This document shows positions 35,267-46,200 of a stretch of 64,000 bases of DNA, piece by piece. Origin of the DNA: Alteromonas naphthalenivorans (GTDB taxonomy: Bacteria > Pseudomonadota > Gammaproteobacteria > Enterobacterales > Alteromonadaceae); assembly GCF_000213655.1 (NCBI RefSeq), contig NC_015554.1, positions 4,650,001-4,714,000 on the forward strand, written 5' to 3'. The position numbers and the translations under genes are program-made. Below the pieces are notes generated by a model that was given only the letters and a program-made list of their open reading frames with translations, had not been told where the DNA came from and did no database searches. How positions within the stretch are numbered: the stretch's first letter is position 1; the number at the start of each line of letters is the position of its first letter.

Positions 35267-36537
35267 AAATAGTATGTGGGCCAAAGGGATTTTATTTCGA
35301 TGATCATAAATCGAATCTTGACGTTCAGCTTTACTCCATTCCAGACAACAAGAAATTCGCGTATGCAGGTCACGGAATTGCAGAAGTAGTTAGGAAAAGA
35401 AAAATTAACCCCTCTTCAAGGTCATGGGACTTTTTATCAATCGCACTTTCAGTGGTATGCGCTGATACTGCTGGACACAGAAAACAAAGTCCCGACGGTT
35501 GGACTAGAGAGTTCGATCTTACAATTGCAGTAATTGATCCAGATTTCTGGCGATCACAAGCAGAGACCATTCAGAAAACTCTAAATTTTCTGACTACAGA
35601 CCGTTGGCATATCAGTTTTTCTGAAGGAGGTTTTTATCCAAAACCACCAAAACCAGAGAAAAAATTCGATGCCGATTGCTTGACACTTTTCTCTGGAGGC
35701 ATGGATAGTCTTATTGGAGCAATTAATCTTATTAAAGATGGACGAAAGCCCGTCACTATCAGCCAAGTTGTCCAAGGTGATCAAGCCAAACAAAAGCTAT
35801 TTCCACAAAAGATTCATAGTGACATCGAGTCTCTCGTAATGAGTCATAAAGCCAAAGTACCAAATGGCGAAACTCCTGCGTCTCAGCGTTCACGGTCTAT
35901 AGCTTTCCTAGCCTACGCCGCCCTCGCAACATCATCCTTAAAAAATCGAAATGGTTCCAATACTGAATTAGTAGTCTCAGAAAATGGTTTTATTTCGCTG
36001 AATACACCTCTAACCCCCATGAGAGTGGGCAGTTTAAGTACAAGAACAACACATCCAACTTATCTTTCCGGTATTCAGGAAATTTTTGATTCTGCAGATA
36101 TCGGACTAAAAATCGATACTCCCTACGCATTGAAAACAAAGGGAGAAATGCTGTCAGAGTGCAAAAATCAATCTCTCATTAAGGAGTTGGCTCACCAGTC
36201 AACGAGCTGCGGTAGATTCTTGCTTTTTAAGAAAACCCATTGTGGTCGATGTGTTCCCTGTTTAGTTAGAAGATCAGCATTTCATAAGTGGGGAGAGGTG
36301 GATAGAACCACTTATGTCTACAAAAATCTGGGTAAAAAGGACTCGGAGAATTCTGGCTTTGACGATGTTCGTGCAGTCGCAATGGCGATCATACAAGAAA
36401 AAGATTTAGGTATTCGTCGCTGGATGGGTGCTGGGCTTTCCTCTGCGCCAATTTCAAACATTCAACCCTACTATGATATAGCCCAGCGTGGTTTAAAGGA
36501 GCTTGATGATTTTCTTAAAGCCCAAGGTGTAGCTTAG
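35263..36537 (+). CDS. qatC: QatC, QueC-like protein
   Basis: 424 residues. The PP-loop LFSGGMDSL (~143) and a QueC-type zinc cluster (C-x10-C-x2-C-x2-C within the block starting STSCGRFLLFKKTHCG, ~308) mark relation to 7-cyano-7-deazaguanine synthase. In Qat systems it is suspected to act on a protein or base target; the substrate is unknown. ATG overlaps qatB by 4 bp; qatD starts on its last base. Confidence 0.93.
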   Translation: MKIVCGPKGFYFDDHKSNLDVQLYSIPDNKKFAYAGHGIAEVVRKRKINPSSRSWDFLSIALSVVCADTAGHRKQSPDGWTREFDLTIAVIDPDFWRSQAETIQKTLNFLTTDRWHISFSEGGFYPKPPKPEKKFDADCLTLFSGGMDSLIGAINLIKDGRKPVTISQVVQGDQAKQKLFPQKIHSDIESLVMSHKAKVPNGETPASQRSRSIAFLAYAALATSSLKNRNGSNTELVVSENGFISLNTPLTPMRVGSLSTRTTHPTYLSGIQEIFDSADIGLKIDTPYALKTKGEMLSECKNQSLIKELAHQSTSCGRFLLFKKTHCGRCVPCLVRRSAFHKWGEVDRTTYVYKNLGKKDSENSGFDDVRAVAMAIIQEKDLGIRRWMGAGLSSAPISNIQPYYDIAQRGLKELDDFLKAQGVA

Positions 36538-37295
36538 TGGATTTTCATTGCCATTTAGATCTGTATCCAGATCCCATTGAGGTAGTGGCTACCACGAAGC
36601 GAGAAGGTACTTTTGTATTATCTGTTACGACCACTCCGTCTGCTTACGAAAAAACTGCAAATCTAGTCAAGGATTGTCCGAACATCGAAACGGGGCTTGG
36701 CCTACACCCGGAGCTAGTCCATCAAAGATTCGGTGAATTATCATTGTTTGACAAATGGATACATTCAACGGACTTTGTTGGTGAAGTTGGCCTCGACGGT
36801 TCATCGAGATATAGAAGTTCTTGGGAAAACCAAATACAAGTGTTCACCCACGCACTGAAACTGTCAGATACTCATGGGGGAAGGATTTTATCGATACACA
36901 GTCGTCAGGCCGCTACTGAAGTCATGAATTGCCTAGAGCCCTTCAGATACAACAACACCTTCATCCTACACTGGTTTTCTGGCACTGCTAAAGAGCTTAG
37001 CCGAGCAGTTGAAATTGGCTGCTGGTTTAGTGTTGGCCCGTTGATGCTGAAGGGGAAGAAAGGAAAGAGCCTGGTATCTCAAATTCCACAAGATCGAATC
37101 TTGTTAGAGACAGACGGCCCATTCACTTCAATCAATAAGCAATCGCTATACCCCTGGGACGTAAATCGTATGTGTGTACCTGAGCTTTCGGAATTATGGG
37201 GTATCGATCCCAATAATGTTTCTTCAATACTGAACGAGAATAAGCAAATGCTATTGTCTAAACGCCGCTCCCTAAAAGTTAAGCACGCGAAATAG
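36537..37295 (+). CDS. qatD: QatD, TatD-like metal-dependent DNase
   Basis: 252 residues with the TatD metal-site order: DFHCHLD (residues 2-8, HxH), GEVGLDGS (Glu, ~83), SIHSRQA (His), LHWFSG (His), LLETDGPF (Asp, ~200). It is the nuclease of the Qat operon. It begins with GTG on the qatC stop and has no separate ribosome site, implying coupling. The 293 bp after it hold no gene. Confidence 0.93.
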   Translation: MDFHCHLDLYPDPIEVVATTKREGTFVLSVTTTPSAYEKTANLVKDCPNIETGLGLHPELVHQRFGELSLFDKWIHSTDFVGEVGLDGSSRYRSSWENQIQVFTHALKLSDTHGGRILSIHSRQAATEVMNCLEPFRYNNTFILHWFSGTAKELSRAVEIGCWFSVGPLMLKGKKGKSLVSQIPQDRILLETDGPFTSINKQSLYPWDVNRMCVPELSELWGIDPNNVSSILNENKQMLLSKRRSLKVKHAK

Positions 37296-37588
37296 ATATA
37301 AGGTCTAACCATCGCGCTGGCGACTAGTTTCAATATTACTTATTAATATTGAACTCAGCGAAGAAACTTAGATTCATTTATAAAGGCTATAGTAATGCGG
37401 CACAATGATCATCCTCGATGATTATCGAACAGAATGAGCAGACGAAGTTGGAGCTAAATATCGGTTATGATTCCAGATTAACCATAACTGGTTTTAGGGC
37501 ACCGACTCTGAAATCCGCCATGAAGACCATAAATGACATATGAATATGATTTGTTTACAAAACCACAAATACCGTATTTGGAGCTGGA

Positions 37589-38782
37589 ATGTCTACCTTT
37601 AATTCCCGCCATGTGATTTCTATAGCTTTGGTGTTTCTGTTATCTGCCTGCGCCCAAACCGTACACCATCAGCCTTTATCGAAAGAGCAATACTCCTCTA
37701 TCGACTCTTCTCAAGTTGGAGAGAATATCCGCTGGTGGGGCGACACCCTACCAACAGGGTTTGAAGAAGGTCTACGCAAAGAGGCTGAAATTCTTAAAAA
37801 GGTTCATCCATACTACAAAGAAAAAGCTGTATCCCAGAATATGCTGGCGATCTCTGGCGGAGGCGCGAACGGTGCATTTGGCGCTGGCCTGCTTGCGGGA
37901 TGGACAGAATCCGGACTGCGGCCAACGTTTGATACTGTTTCTGGCGTTAGTACAGGCGCTCTTATCGCCCCGTTCGCCTATTTGGGAACCGACTACGACG
38001 ATGAATTGCTTAGCATATACTCGTCAATCAAGCGTGATGACGTGTATCAACCAAAAATATTGACGGGTCTTTTATCCGGTTCTGCACTTGCAGACACTAA
38101 ATCTCTACAAGAACAAATCGAACACTACGTTACTCCCTCTCTTGTGACGAAAATTGCGGAAATCCACAGGCAGGAGGGTCGCGGGCTTTATATTATTACA
38201 ACGCATTTAGACGCTATGCGCCCCATGGTCTGGGACATTGGTGAAATTGCACAACAATCTACGGATGACTCAGTTGAGCTAATTCGGAGCATTATGTTGG
38301 CTTCAGCTTCAATACCCGTTATGTTTCCACCCGTGCCAATAGAGAGGAAATTGAACGGCGAGACCTATACGGAGCTACACGTAGATGGTGGCGTGACTCG
38401 CAATGTGTTTGCTTATCCCGTTCAGATTAGTCTCAAGTATGCCGACAAAATTCGTGGGCTAACATTTGACAGGAAGTTCTATTTAATCCAAAACGGGAAT
38501 AGCCGCCTGACGTATGAGCCTTCCCAAGTAGGGGTTCTTTCAATTGCGGAACGAACCATCAAAGGTTTGCTTCAAGGGAAAGGTAATGCAGACATCGAGA
38601 GGGTATATTATTTATCTCAGCGTGACGACTACGAATTTAATACTATCGAAATTCCAGCGCGCTTTGTGGCCAATGGTGCCGTCGACTTTGACACTGTGTA
38701 CATGAATGAGTTACTGGAACTGGGCAGGTCAATAGGAAAAAACGGTGAGTTCTGGTACGACAAGCCAGCCGCATACCGTTAA
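37589..38782 (+). CDS. Patatin-like phospholipase lipoprotein
   Basis: 397 residues. The lipobox LLSACAQ gives a lipidated Cys at ~21. The patatin domain has oxyanion GGGANGAFG (~89-97), nucleophile motif GVSTG (~121) and DGG in HVDGGVTRN (~265), so the Ser-Asp dyad is intact. It is probably anchored in an envelope membrane and hydrolyses acyl lipids. It is in the same direction as Qat but separated by 293 bp, and the lipobox argues against it being a Qat effector. Confidence 0.85.
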   Translation: MSTFNSRHVISIALVFLLSACAQTVHHQPLSKEQYSSIDSSQVGENIRWWGDTLPTGFEEGLRKEAEILKKVHPYYKEKAVSQNMLAISGGGANGAFGAGLLAGWTESGLRPTFDTVSGVSTGALIAPFAYLGTDYDDELLSIYSSIKRDDVYQPKILTGLLSGSALADTKSLQEQIEHYVTPSLVTKIAEIHRQEGRGLYIITTHLDAMRPMVWDIGEIAQQSTDDSVELIRSIMLASASIPVMFPPVPIERKLNGETYTELHVDGGVTRNVFAYPVQISLKYADKIRGLTFDRKFYLIQNGNSRLTYEPSQVGVLSIAERTIKGLLQGKGNADIERVYYLSQRDDYEFNTIEIPARFVANGAVDFDTVYMNELLELGRSIGKNGEFWYDKPAAYR

Positions 38783-38837
38783 TAAGCTGTTTTTTAACAA
38801 GCTCCATTAGCAGCAATCTTGATGTAGATGTTCGCAA

Positions 38838-40037
38838 CTAAAAACTCAGCGCAAACCGAATAACAAAAGAGTTGGTAACATCAACAAAAAAAGCTGCCAC
38901 AAGAGGCAAAATAATAAATGCCAGAGGTGCTGGCCCATGAGACTTAGTTACAGCCGTCATATTTGCAATAGCGGTGGGTGTCGCCCCAAGGGCAAAACCG
39001 CCAAACCCTGAACTTAGCACGGCTGCTTGATAGTTTTTCCCCATTAATGGAAATAGAATAAAAAGTATAAACAGAACTGCCGCTAAAGTTTGCATAAGTA
39101 AAATAAGCATCAGTGGCCCGGCCAAGCTAGCGACAGTCCAAAGCTGCATACTCATTAGTGACATAGTTAAGAACACGCTTAACGAAAAATCTGAAATAAC
39201 AGCCAGCGCCTTTGTTTTAGCTGGCCAGCGTATATTTGGAAATATCGAAGGAATTGTGTTGGATAAAACAATGCCAGTTAGCAAACAAGTAACAAACAAG
39301 GGCAGCTTTAAGCCAAGATCAGTAACTGCATGATTCAAAAACCAACCAATTATAATTGTGATATGCAGTGTTAAAAAAACACTCATCAAATTAAGATGAT
39401 CGATGTTACCTCTTTCTTCTTCATCAAAAGGAATACCCATTACAGGGGTATCATCTTTGTCAGCGTTTAACTTAAAACGATTTATTAATGTGTGAGCAAT
39501 AGGACCACCAATTAAACTGGCGAGAATAAGCCCGATAGTGGCGCAAGCGACTCCAATTTCAAGTGCATTAGAAATACCCATGGCCGCCACTTCAGGAGCC
39601 CATGCTATAGTGGTGCCATGACCTCCAATAAGTGAGGTTGAACCAGCTAAAACACCCACCGCAGGTGGCGCACCAACCAGAGTTGCTCCTGTTATTCCCA
39701 CTACATTTTGAATAACGATATAACTGAGTGTGAGGGCAAGCATTATTAGCAGAGGTTTGCCGCCTTTAATAAGGTCTGACAGTTTTGCGTTCAGTCCAAT
39801 ACCAGTAAAAAAATAAACTAATAATGTATCTCTTGTATCAAGCTGATAGGTGATTTCGGTGTGAAAAGTGATATAGATAAAATACGAGACGAGTGCCGCG
39901 ATTAAGCCGCCCGTTACAGGCTCAGGAATATTGTATTTTCGTAAAAACTGGATACGCCTATTTGTATGTACGCCAATAAAGAAGACCAAGATTGCGATGG
40001 TAAAGGTTAAAAAGTTATCGGCATAAAATTGATTCAT
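38838..40037 (-). CDS. gltS: Sodium/glutamate symporter GltS
   Basis: 399 residues with about ten membrane helices. The N-terminal FFIGVHTNRRIQFLRKYNIP and EPVTGG, the central GSTSLIGGHGTTIAW (pore glycine motif, ~140-155) and the C-terminal GFGGFALGATPTAIANM fit GltS. Start at the ATG at 40037; an upstream in-frame ATG adds 20 non-conserved residues. It imports glutamate with Na+. Convergent with the patatin gene. Confidence 0.9.
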   Translation of the reverse strand: MNQFYADNFLTFTIAILVFFIGVHTNRRIQFLRKYNIPEPVTGGLIAALVSYFIYITFHTEITYQLDTRDTLLVYFFTGIGLNAKLSDLIKGGKPLLIMLALTLSYIVIQNVVGITGATLVGAPPAVGVLAGSTSLIGGHGTTIAWAPEVAAMGISNALEIGVACATIGLILASLIGGPIAHTLINRFKLNADKDDTPVMGIPFDEEERGNIDHLNLMSVFLTLHITIIIGWFLNHAVTDLGLKLPLFVTCLLTGIVLSNTIPSIFPNIRWPAKTKALAVISDFSLSVFLTMSLMSMQLWTVASLAGPLMLILLMQTLAAVLFILFILFPLMGKNYQAAVLSSGFGGFALGATPTAIANMTAVTKSHGPAPLAFIILPLVAAFFVDVTNSFVIRFALSF

Positions 40038-40105
40038 AAAACAACCTAAAATTAGGCATTGCTTCTCGCTTTGTTGCAATGTCTTTGATGCAGACAATCG
40101 GAAAT

Positions 40106-40459
40106 TTATTCTAAGTCAGCATTAATACGCTCTATGACTACTGGATCAATATGCTTTTCCAAAGATATAGAAACAGTTTTTAAAGCTACAGCTAAAATAG
40201 TACCTGTAAACAAAATACCTAAAAAAGCGATAAAAATCGCTAGAATTTTGGAAATTTTTTTAAGCGGTCGTATATCTCCATATCCGACAGTTGTAGCAGT
40301 GATAAACGACCAATAAAGTCCGTTAAATGCTTCCCATTTTTCTATTTTGGTGACAATTTGACCAAGAATAATAATTAACAAAGCTAATAGCAGGAGTATT
40401 GGCCCGACAAGGTAAAGCGACCATGCAAAGAGTTTAATAAACGTGATCGTTAAATCCAT
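40106..40459 (-). CDS. Two-helix potassium channel
   Basis: 117 residues: helix ~10-33, pore helix with selectivity filter TTVGYGD (~56-62), helix ~70-92, short C-terminus. This is the minimal Kir/KcsA-like (Ion_trans_2) topology without regulatory domains. It lies 68 bp upstream of gltS on the same strand and could be co-expressed. Confidence 0.88.
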   Translation of the reverse strand: MDLTITFIKLFAWSLYLVGPILLLLALLIIILGQIVTKIEKWEAFNGLYWSFITATTVGYGDIRPLKKISKILAIFIAFLGILFTGTILAVALKTVSISLEKHIDPVVIERINADLE

Positions 40460-40483
40460 CTACTCTATCTCTGTCAGTGAATG

Positions 40484-40600
40484 CTATTGATGCGCTTCTT
40501 TAATGGCAGCAGTAATGCTCTCCGCCCATTGATCGACGGAACCACAAGCCGACAGAATCGAAACAACTGAGCCTATAAAAGCTAATTTGATAGATTTCAT
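40484..40600 (-). CDS. 38-residue lipoprotein
   Basis: The minus strand reads MKSIKLAFIGSVVSILSACG, then an amphipathic tail ending EAHQ. A signal with lipobox LSAC-G (Cys19) is clear. The ribosome site is weak (GGAA). It lies between the channel gene and the efflux outer-membrane gene, all on the minus strand. Function unknown; such entericidin-like lipoproteins are often missed. Confidence 0.55.
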   Translation of the reverse strand: MKSIKLAFIGSVVSILSACGSVDQWAESITAAIKEAHQ

Positions 40601-40618
40601 TAATTATTCCAAAGTGAT

Positions 40619-42007
40619 TTATATTTCACCGCCCAAACCAAGATATAAATTGATTCGTTGTACAAAAAGTTCATGTTCTGTATTCAACAGTGTACTCAGC
40701 GCTGAAATCGTCGAACGTTGCAATTGCTGAACATCAAGCAAGTTACCCTCGCCACTTTGGTAAGTCTCCCAGCCAATTTTCTCTGCCCGCTCTGCTTCTT
40801 CATAAGCAGAACGTAGATTAATAATTTGTTTGCGCAAACTTGTTTCATTACTGAGCGCCGATTCAATATCTACAAAGGCACTGAGGGCAGTCTTTTGATA
40901 ATTTGCTAAAGCCTGCTTTTGATTAGCCGTTGCCGCTTCTAACTGTGCATCGAGACTGCCACCGTCAAAAATGGGAAACATCAGGTTGGTTACAACATTC
41001 CAAATCATATTATTAGGGTTAACAGCATCTGATAGGCTCCCCCCAGTGCCGCCCACACTGCTGGTTAAAGCTAATTTTGGAAGTTTTGCCGCTTTAGCTT
41101 GTTGAGTTTTCTTGAAAGCCGCTGCAACACGTCTTTCTGCGGCGACTATATCTGGGCGGCGTTCGAGCACTTCTGAGGGCACACCTGCTGGCACAGGCAC
41201 AGGCAGCGCTGGCAAGGCATCGGCGATTTCGACTTCTGCTGAGGGGTAACGTCCCAATAGGGCCTCTAAGCTTCTTAAAGTATCCGAATAGGCCACCCGT
41301 AAATTCTCAAGGGAAGCCTCGGCACTGGCTTTCTGTGATTTAGCCAGATGCACATCCTGAATGCCCACCATCCCCTCATCGAAAAATGCTGAGGCGATTT
41401 CGACTGTTTTATCAAAATTCGCGACAGTGTCCTCTGCCAAGCTGACCTGCCGTCCAGTTTCTACAGCGAGAAAATAGGCTTTAGCTGTTTGAGCAGCCAA
41501 AGAAAGCTTGGCGTACTCGTAATCAAGTGTAGAGGCTTGCAGCTCTTCGGTGGCCGCATCGCGTCCTGCTCTAATCCTGCCCCAAACATCCAGCTCCCAG
41601 GATATATCCAGGGAAGCCCCAACATTTGATTCGCTATCACTCAAGCTTCCTTCGACCCTACCTCGATCCGTGGTTTGAAGGCCTAAATTAACTGCTGGAG
41701 TGAGCGAGGCTCCCGCTTGTCTAGCCGCTGCAGCGGCTGAGTCAACCTTGGCGGCTGCAATCTGCAAATCAAAATTATTCGTAAGGACTTCTGATATCAG
41801 CTTATCGAGGTAAGGATCATTGAAGGTTTTTAGCCAATCTGACTGAATAGCTTGTCTAGGAGCGGCACTACTCTTAAAATCTTTAGGAATATTAATGTCA
41901 GTGGTGGCTGGTTGATGTGAACCATTTGTTGAACAACCGATAATAAAGCAAATGGGTACAATAGTTACACCGGCAAAAAGAAAGCCATTCATTGATCTTT
42001 TAAGCAT
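40619..42007 (-). CDS. RND efflux outer membrane factor (NodT/OprM type)
   Basis: 462 residues from the ATG at 42007. Lipobox IIGCST near residue 24 gives a lipid anchor. Two OEP repeats with WLKTFNDPYLDKLI, DISWELDVWGRIRAG (~130) and LERRPDIVAAERRVAAA (~270). It makes the outer-membrane exit duct of a tripartite pump. An ATG at 42046 is possible but would leave only 31 bp to the divergent adaptor gene, so an internal start is favoured. Confidence 0.88.
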   Translation of the reverse strand: MLKRSMNGFLFAGVTIVPICFIIGCSTNGSHQPATTDINIPKDFKSSAAPRQAIQSDWLKTFNDPYLDKLISEVLTNNFDLQIAAAKVDSAAAAARQAGASLTPAVNLGLQTTDRGRVEGSLSDSESNVGASLDISWELDVWGRIRAGRDAATEELQASTLDYEYAKLSLAAQTAKAYFLAVETGRQVSLAEDTVANFDKTVEIASAFFDEGMVGIQDVHLAKSQKASAEASLENLRVAYSDTLRSLEALLGRYPSAEVEIADALPALPVPVPAGVPSEVLERRPDIVAAERRVAAAFKKTQQAKAAKLPKLALTSSVGGTGGSLSDAVNPNNMIWNVVTNLMFPIFDGGSLDAQLEAATANQKQALANYQKTALSAFVDIESALSNETSLRKQIINLRSAYEEAERAEKIGWETYQSGEGNLLDVQQLQRSTISALSTLLNTEHELFVQRINLYLGLGGEI

Positions 42008-42077
42008 CTTTGTTACAGCAACGTTACGCTTTTTAGCTAATGACATAATTTATATAAGGTTATTTGTGAGGAAAAAC

Positions 42078-43196
42078 ATGCCCAGGATTATACTATTCAC
42101 AGCGCTTACGCTATTAGTTTCAGCTTGCAATGATAAACCGCTAATGGTTGAAGATACAGTCCGTTCTGTCAAGACATTGACCATTACTGAAAACACTAAA
42201 GCTAATAGCCGCCAGTTAGCAGGCACTGTGGAGAGCACTGATGAAAGTGAATTGAGCTTCCGTGTGGGAGGCCGAGTTGCCAGCGTCGATGTTTCTAGTG
42301 GGGAGAAGATTATTAAGGGGCAGTTATTAGCCACTCTGGAAAAGAAAGAGTACGAGCTGGCCGTGCAATCCGCTAAAGCTAAGCTGGCCAGTGCACGAGC
42401 TGAATTCAAAGAAAAATCTGATGCCCTTAAACGTCAGCAAAACCTAAGGGCTAAAGAATTTGTTGCCCAAGCGTCTGTAGATCAAGCTCAGGCGGCTTTT
42501 ACGGCAGCGAACAGTAATGTCGATGTGGCAGTCACTGACCTTGAAAACGCACAACAAGATTTAGAGAACACCGAGCTTTTAGCCCCGTTTGATGGCTCAA
42601 TTGTTACACGCTCAATCGAGCCGTTTACAGAGGTGGCTGCCGGTTCAACCGTCTTCGAATTACAAAGCCAAGGGGCGATGAAAGTAGAAGTGCTCATGCC
42701 TGAAACGCTGATTCGTGAGATTAGTTATGGCGACTCAACAAGCGTACAGTTCCCCACTCTAAAAGGTGTCACGGTCTACGGTGCCGTATCAAAGATCGGT
42801 TCTAAAGCCCAAAAGGGTAATGCGTTTCCCGTGAGTGTGGAATTGGCCCAAACCACGGAGGACATTCGTCCGGGCATGACAGCGCAAGTCACCTTTAACT
42901 ACGGGGAGGCGGCGGACGCTAGTGTCTACCTCATCCCCATTACTGCACTCGATGTCAGAATTCCCGTGGAAAATGAATCATCGTTAGAAAAAGAAGTGCC
43001 TGTGTTCGTCTTAAAGGATGGAGTTGCTCAAAGACGCAAACTGACTTTCCGTGATATACGAGGCAATAAACTCGAAGTCATTGATGGCTTAAGTCCCGGT
43101 GATGTCTTAATTACAGCAGGTGTACCATTTATTAATGAAGGGCAAAAGGTTAAGGCCTGGGAGCCAACCTATAACCTACCCGCTGTTATTCAGTAA
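42078..43196 (+). CDS. RND periplasmic adaptor (membrane fusion) lipoprotein
   Basis: 372 residues. Lipobox LLVSACND (Cys ~17). Lipoyl halves flank a helical hairpin (SFRVGGRVASVDVSSGEKI ... TELLAPFDGSIVTRSIEPF), then beta-barrel and membrane-proximal domains. It links the RND pump to the outer-membrane factor. GTGAGG precedes the ATG; longer in-frame starts run into the divergent gene. The pump gene follows after 10 bp. Confidence 0.9.
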   Translation: MPRIILFTALTLLVSACNDKPLMVEDTVRSVKTLTITENTKANSRQLAGTVESTDESELSFRVGGRVASVDVSSGEKIIKGQLLATLEKKEYELAVQSAKAKLASARAEFKEKSDALKRQQNLRAKEFVAQASVDQAQAAFTAANSNVDVAVTDLENAQQDLENTELLAPFDGSIVTRSIEPFTEVAAGSTVFELQSQGAMKVEVLMPETLIREISYGDSTSVQFPTLKGVTVYGAVSKIGSKAQKGNAFPVSVELAQTTEDIRPGMTAQVTFNYGEAADASVYLIPITALDVRIPVENESSLEKEVPVFVLKDGVAQRRKLTFRDIRGNKLEVIDGLSPGDVLITAGVPFINEGQKVKAWEPTYNLPAVIQ

Positions 43197-43206
43197 GGGG
43201 TAGGTC

Positions 43207-46200
43207 ATGGATAAAATTACACAATTCGCCGTCAACAATTCCCGAGCCACCATATTGGCTCTCATCGTTATAACACTGATGGGTATTCAGACATTCTTTA
43301 CAATGCCCTCTCAGGAAGACCCTGAAATTACGATTCGTAATGCACAGGTAACTGCCTATTTTCCAGGCATGCCAACCGACCAGTTGGAAAATTTGATTGC
43401 CAAGCCTCTCGAAAAAAAGATCAAAGAAATTCCTGAAATAGAAAAGATCACTACCACAGTCACTACGGGCAAGGTCATCATTCAACCCAAAATTTACGAT
43501 AGCTATTTCGACCTTGATCCCATTTGGCAGAACCTCAGGAACAAAATGCAGGATGTTCGAGGTAATTTACCAGAGGGGACTCAAGGCCCCATTGTCAACG
43601 ATGATTTTGGAAGAGTGTCTGTCATCACCCTCGCCCTAACTGGTGACGCTTTCAACATGCGTGAAATGCACGACGTTAGCAATTATCTACAAGATCAAAT
43701 CAGCGCAATGGAAAGTGTTAGCAAAGTAGACGTGCTGGGGGTGCAAGCAGAGCGTATTTATATAGAGATAAATGCGGATCGTATCACTCAATATGGTGTC
43801 CCTTTTGCCAGCTTGATGCAGCAACTCGCTGCACAAAACATTGTTTTACCCGGCGGCAGCGTTAATGCCGATAATCGAGTGATCGCTATAGAACCTTCTG
43901 GAAATTTACTATCGCTCGAAGAAATTAAAAATATTCAAGTGACTGTACCCGATAGCAATGATGTGGTTTATCTTCAGGATATTGCAAGAATTTACCGCGA
44001 CTACGTCGATCCATCTCAGTACGCCGCGTACTTTAATAATAAACCCGCTGTCATACTTGCTGTGTCTATGGTGCCTCGCTACAACATTGAAGACTTTGGA
44101 GTAGAGGTAACAGACAAGGTCAATGCTCTAAAGCGCGAATTACCATTAGGGCTTGATCTAGATTATGTCACCTACCAGCCAACTCTAGTCACGAAATCTG
44201 TTGATTCGGCGGTAAGCAACCTGTATCAAACCGTTGGCGTGGTGCTCGTCGTCGTAGTTTTGTTTTTAGGGTTGCGTACAGGGTTGATTGTTAGTGCCAT
44301 TGTGCCGCTCACTATTTTGATGTCCTTTGTGATCATGAACTTATGGGGTATTGATCTTCAAAGGATGTCTATCGCCGCAATTATCATTGCGTTGGGCTTG
44401 CTGGTTGATAATGGTATTGTTATCGCCGAAGACATGCGCAAGCGGATGGATGATGGTGTAGACAAGAAACAAGCGGCCATGTTAGCAGCAAAAGGCCTAG
44501 GAGTGCCCCTATTCACATCTTCTCTAACTACCATATTGGCCTTCATGCCATTGATGATGGCAAACGATGTTAGCGGCGAATATCTACGCTCGTTGTCACA
44601 AGTCATTATTATTACGTTGTTGTCCTCATGGTTTCTGGCCATGTATGCGACTCCTACGCTGTGTTATTGGTTTTTAAAGGATAAGAACGCCGCCAATGAC
44701 TTACAGGAGAACAAGGAAAACAATGTCTATAATGGAAAAGTCTATGACATTTACCGAGCCATTCTAAACAAACTACTTGGCTTTCGGGTCATTTTTGTTC
44801 TCTTAATGGTGGCTCTATTATTTTTATCGCTGTTAGGGCTAGGCATTATTCCTAAGCAAATGATGCCATACTCTGAACGCAATCAATTTCTGGTCTATCT
44901 CGACTTTCCCGCTGGTACTCACTTGAATGAGACTGAGCGCGTTACACGCCGCTTAGCAGACTGGCTGTCAGACAAAGATGAAAACCCCAAAATTGAAAGC
45001 TCTATTGCCTATGTAGGTTACGGGGGGCCACGCTTCTTCTTATCATTATCTCCCCCTGACCCTGCTGATAACGTCGCTTTCTTAATAGTAAACACGCAGA
45101 GTGTAAAGGATGTCGTTGATGTTATAGACAAAGTAGACAGCTACATACTTGAAAACTTGCCCGAGGCCAGTGGCCGATCAAAACGCATGTCTCTGGGTGC
45201 AGGCGAAATCGGACTTGTCGAATATCGTATTATCGGCCCAGATGTTCGCACGCTTTATCAGATAGGTCGGCGAATTGAAGATAGAATGCGTGAGGTCAAC
45301 GGCAGCATTGGTGTAACCAATGACTGGGGTGAGCCTGTTATTAGAACACGCGTTGATATCGATCAGGATCGAGCGCGGCGCGCAGGGATAACTAATAAGG
45401 GCATTGCAGAATCCCTCAATACATATTTTGATGGCCTAACCGTTAGTGATTATCGTGATGGTGACAAAATTATTCCAATCATTGTACGTGGTGATGAAAC
45501 ACGCGATGACTGGAGTCAGCTTCGATTATTACCGATTGCCTCAGATAATGGTGAGGCTATACCACTGATTCAAGTGGCTGACTTTGAAGGTTATATTGCC
45601 CCAGGAAAATTTAAACGCTTAGATCAAGAACGCACTTATACGGTATCAGGGAAACATCGAACCAAGCAGGCGACAGATTTCCACAATGAAGTTTGGCCAT
45701 TCATTGAAAATTTGGAATTGCCTGAAGGCTACCGTATCGAAATTGGGGGAGAAGTAGAGAGCTCTGCCAAAGGTAATGGTGCTCTAGCGGAAAACCTTCC
45801 TTTTGCGCTTGTAGGTATTGCCGTTCTACTTGTGCTGCAGTTTAACTCATTCCGAAGGCCCGCCATTATTCTATTGACTATTCCGCTAGTGGTTGTTGGG
45901 GCTGTTCTCGGACTAATGGTTAGCGGCGCATTTTTTAGTTTTACTGCTTTATTAGGTGTATTTAGTTTGTTCGGCATTATCGTCAACAACGGCATTGTAC
46001 TTATTGATCGTATCGATATTGAGCGTAACGAAGGGAAAAATATTCAAGATGCTATTATCCAAGCTTGTCTTGCTCGCATGCGCCCCATCCTTATGACGAC
46101 ACTAACCACTATTCTCGGCTTGATCCCGATGGCTGTATTTGGTGGCGCTATGTGGTTTCCCATGGCTGTGGTTATAATGGGCGGACTAGCTGTTGGGTCA

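Noticed and set aside
37589..38782. Patatin-like protein as a fifth Qat component or CBASS-like effector
   Set aside because: It has a lipobox and would be exported, is 293 bp from qatD, and no cyclase gene is present.
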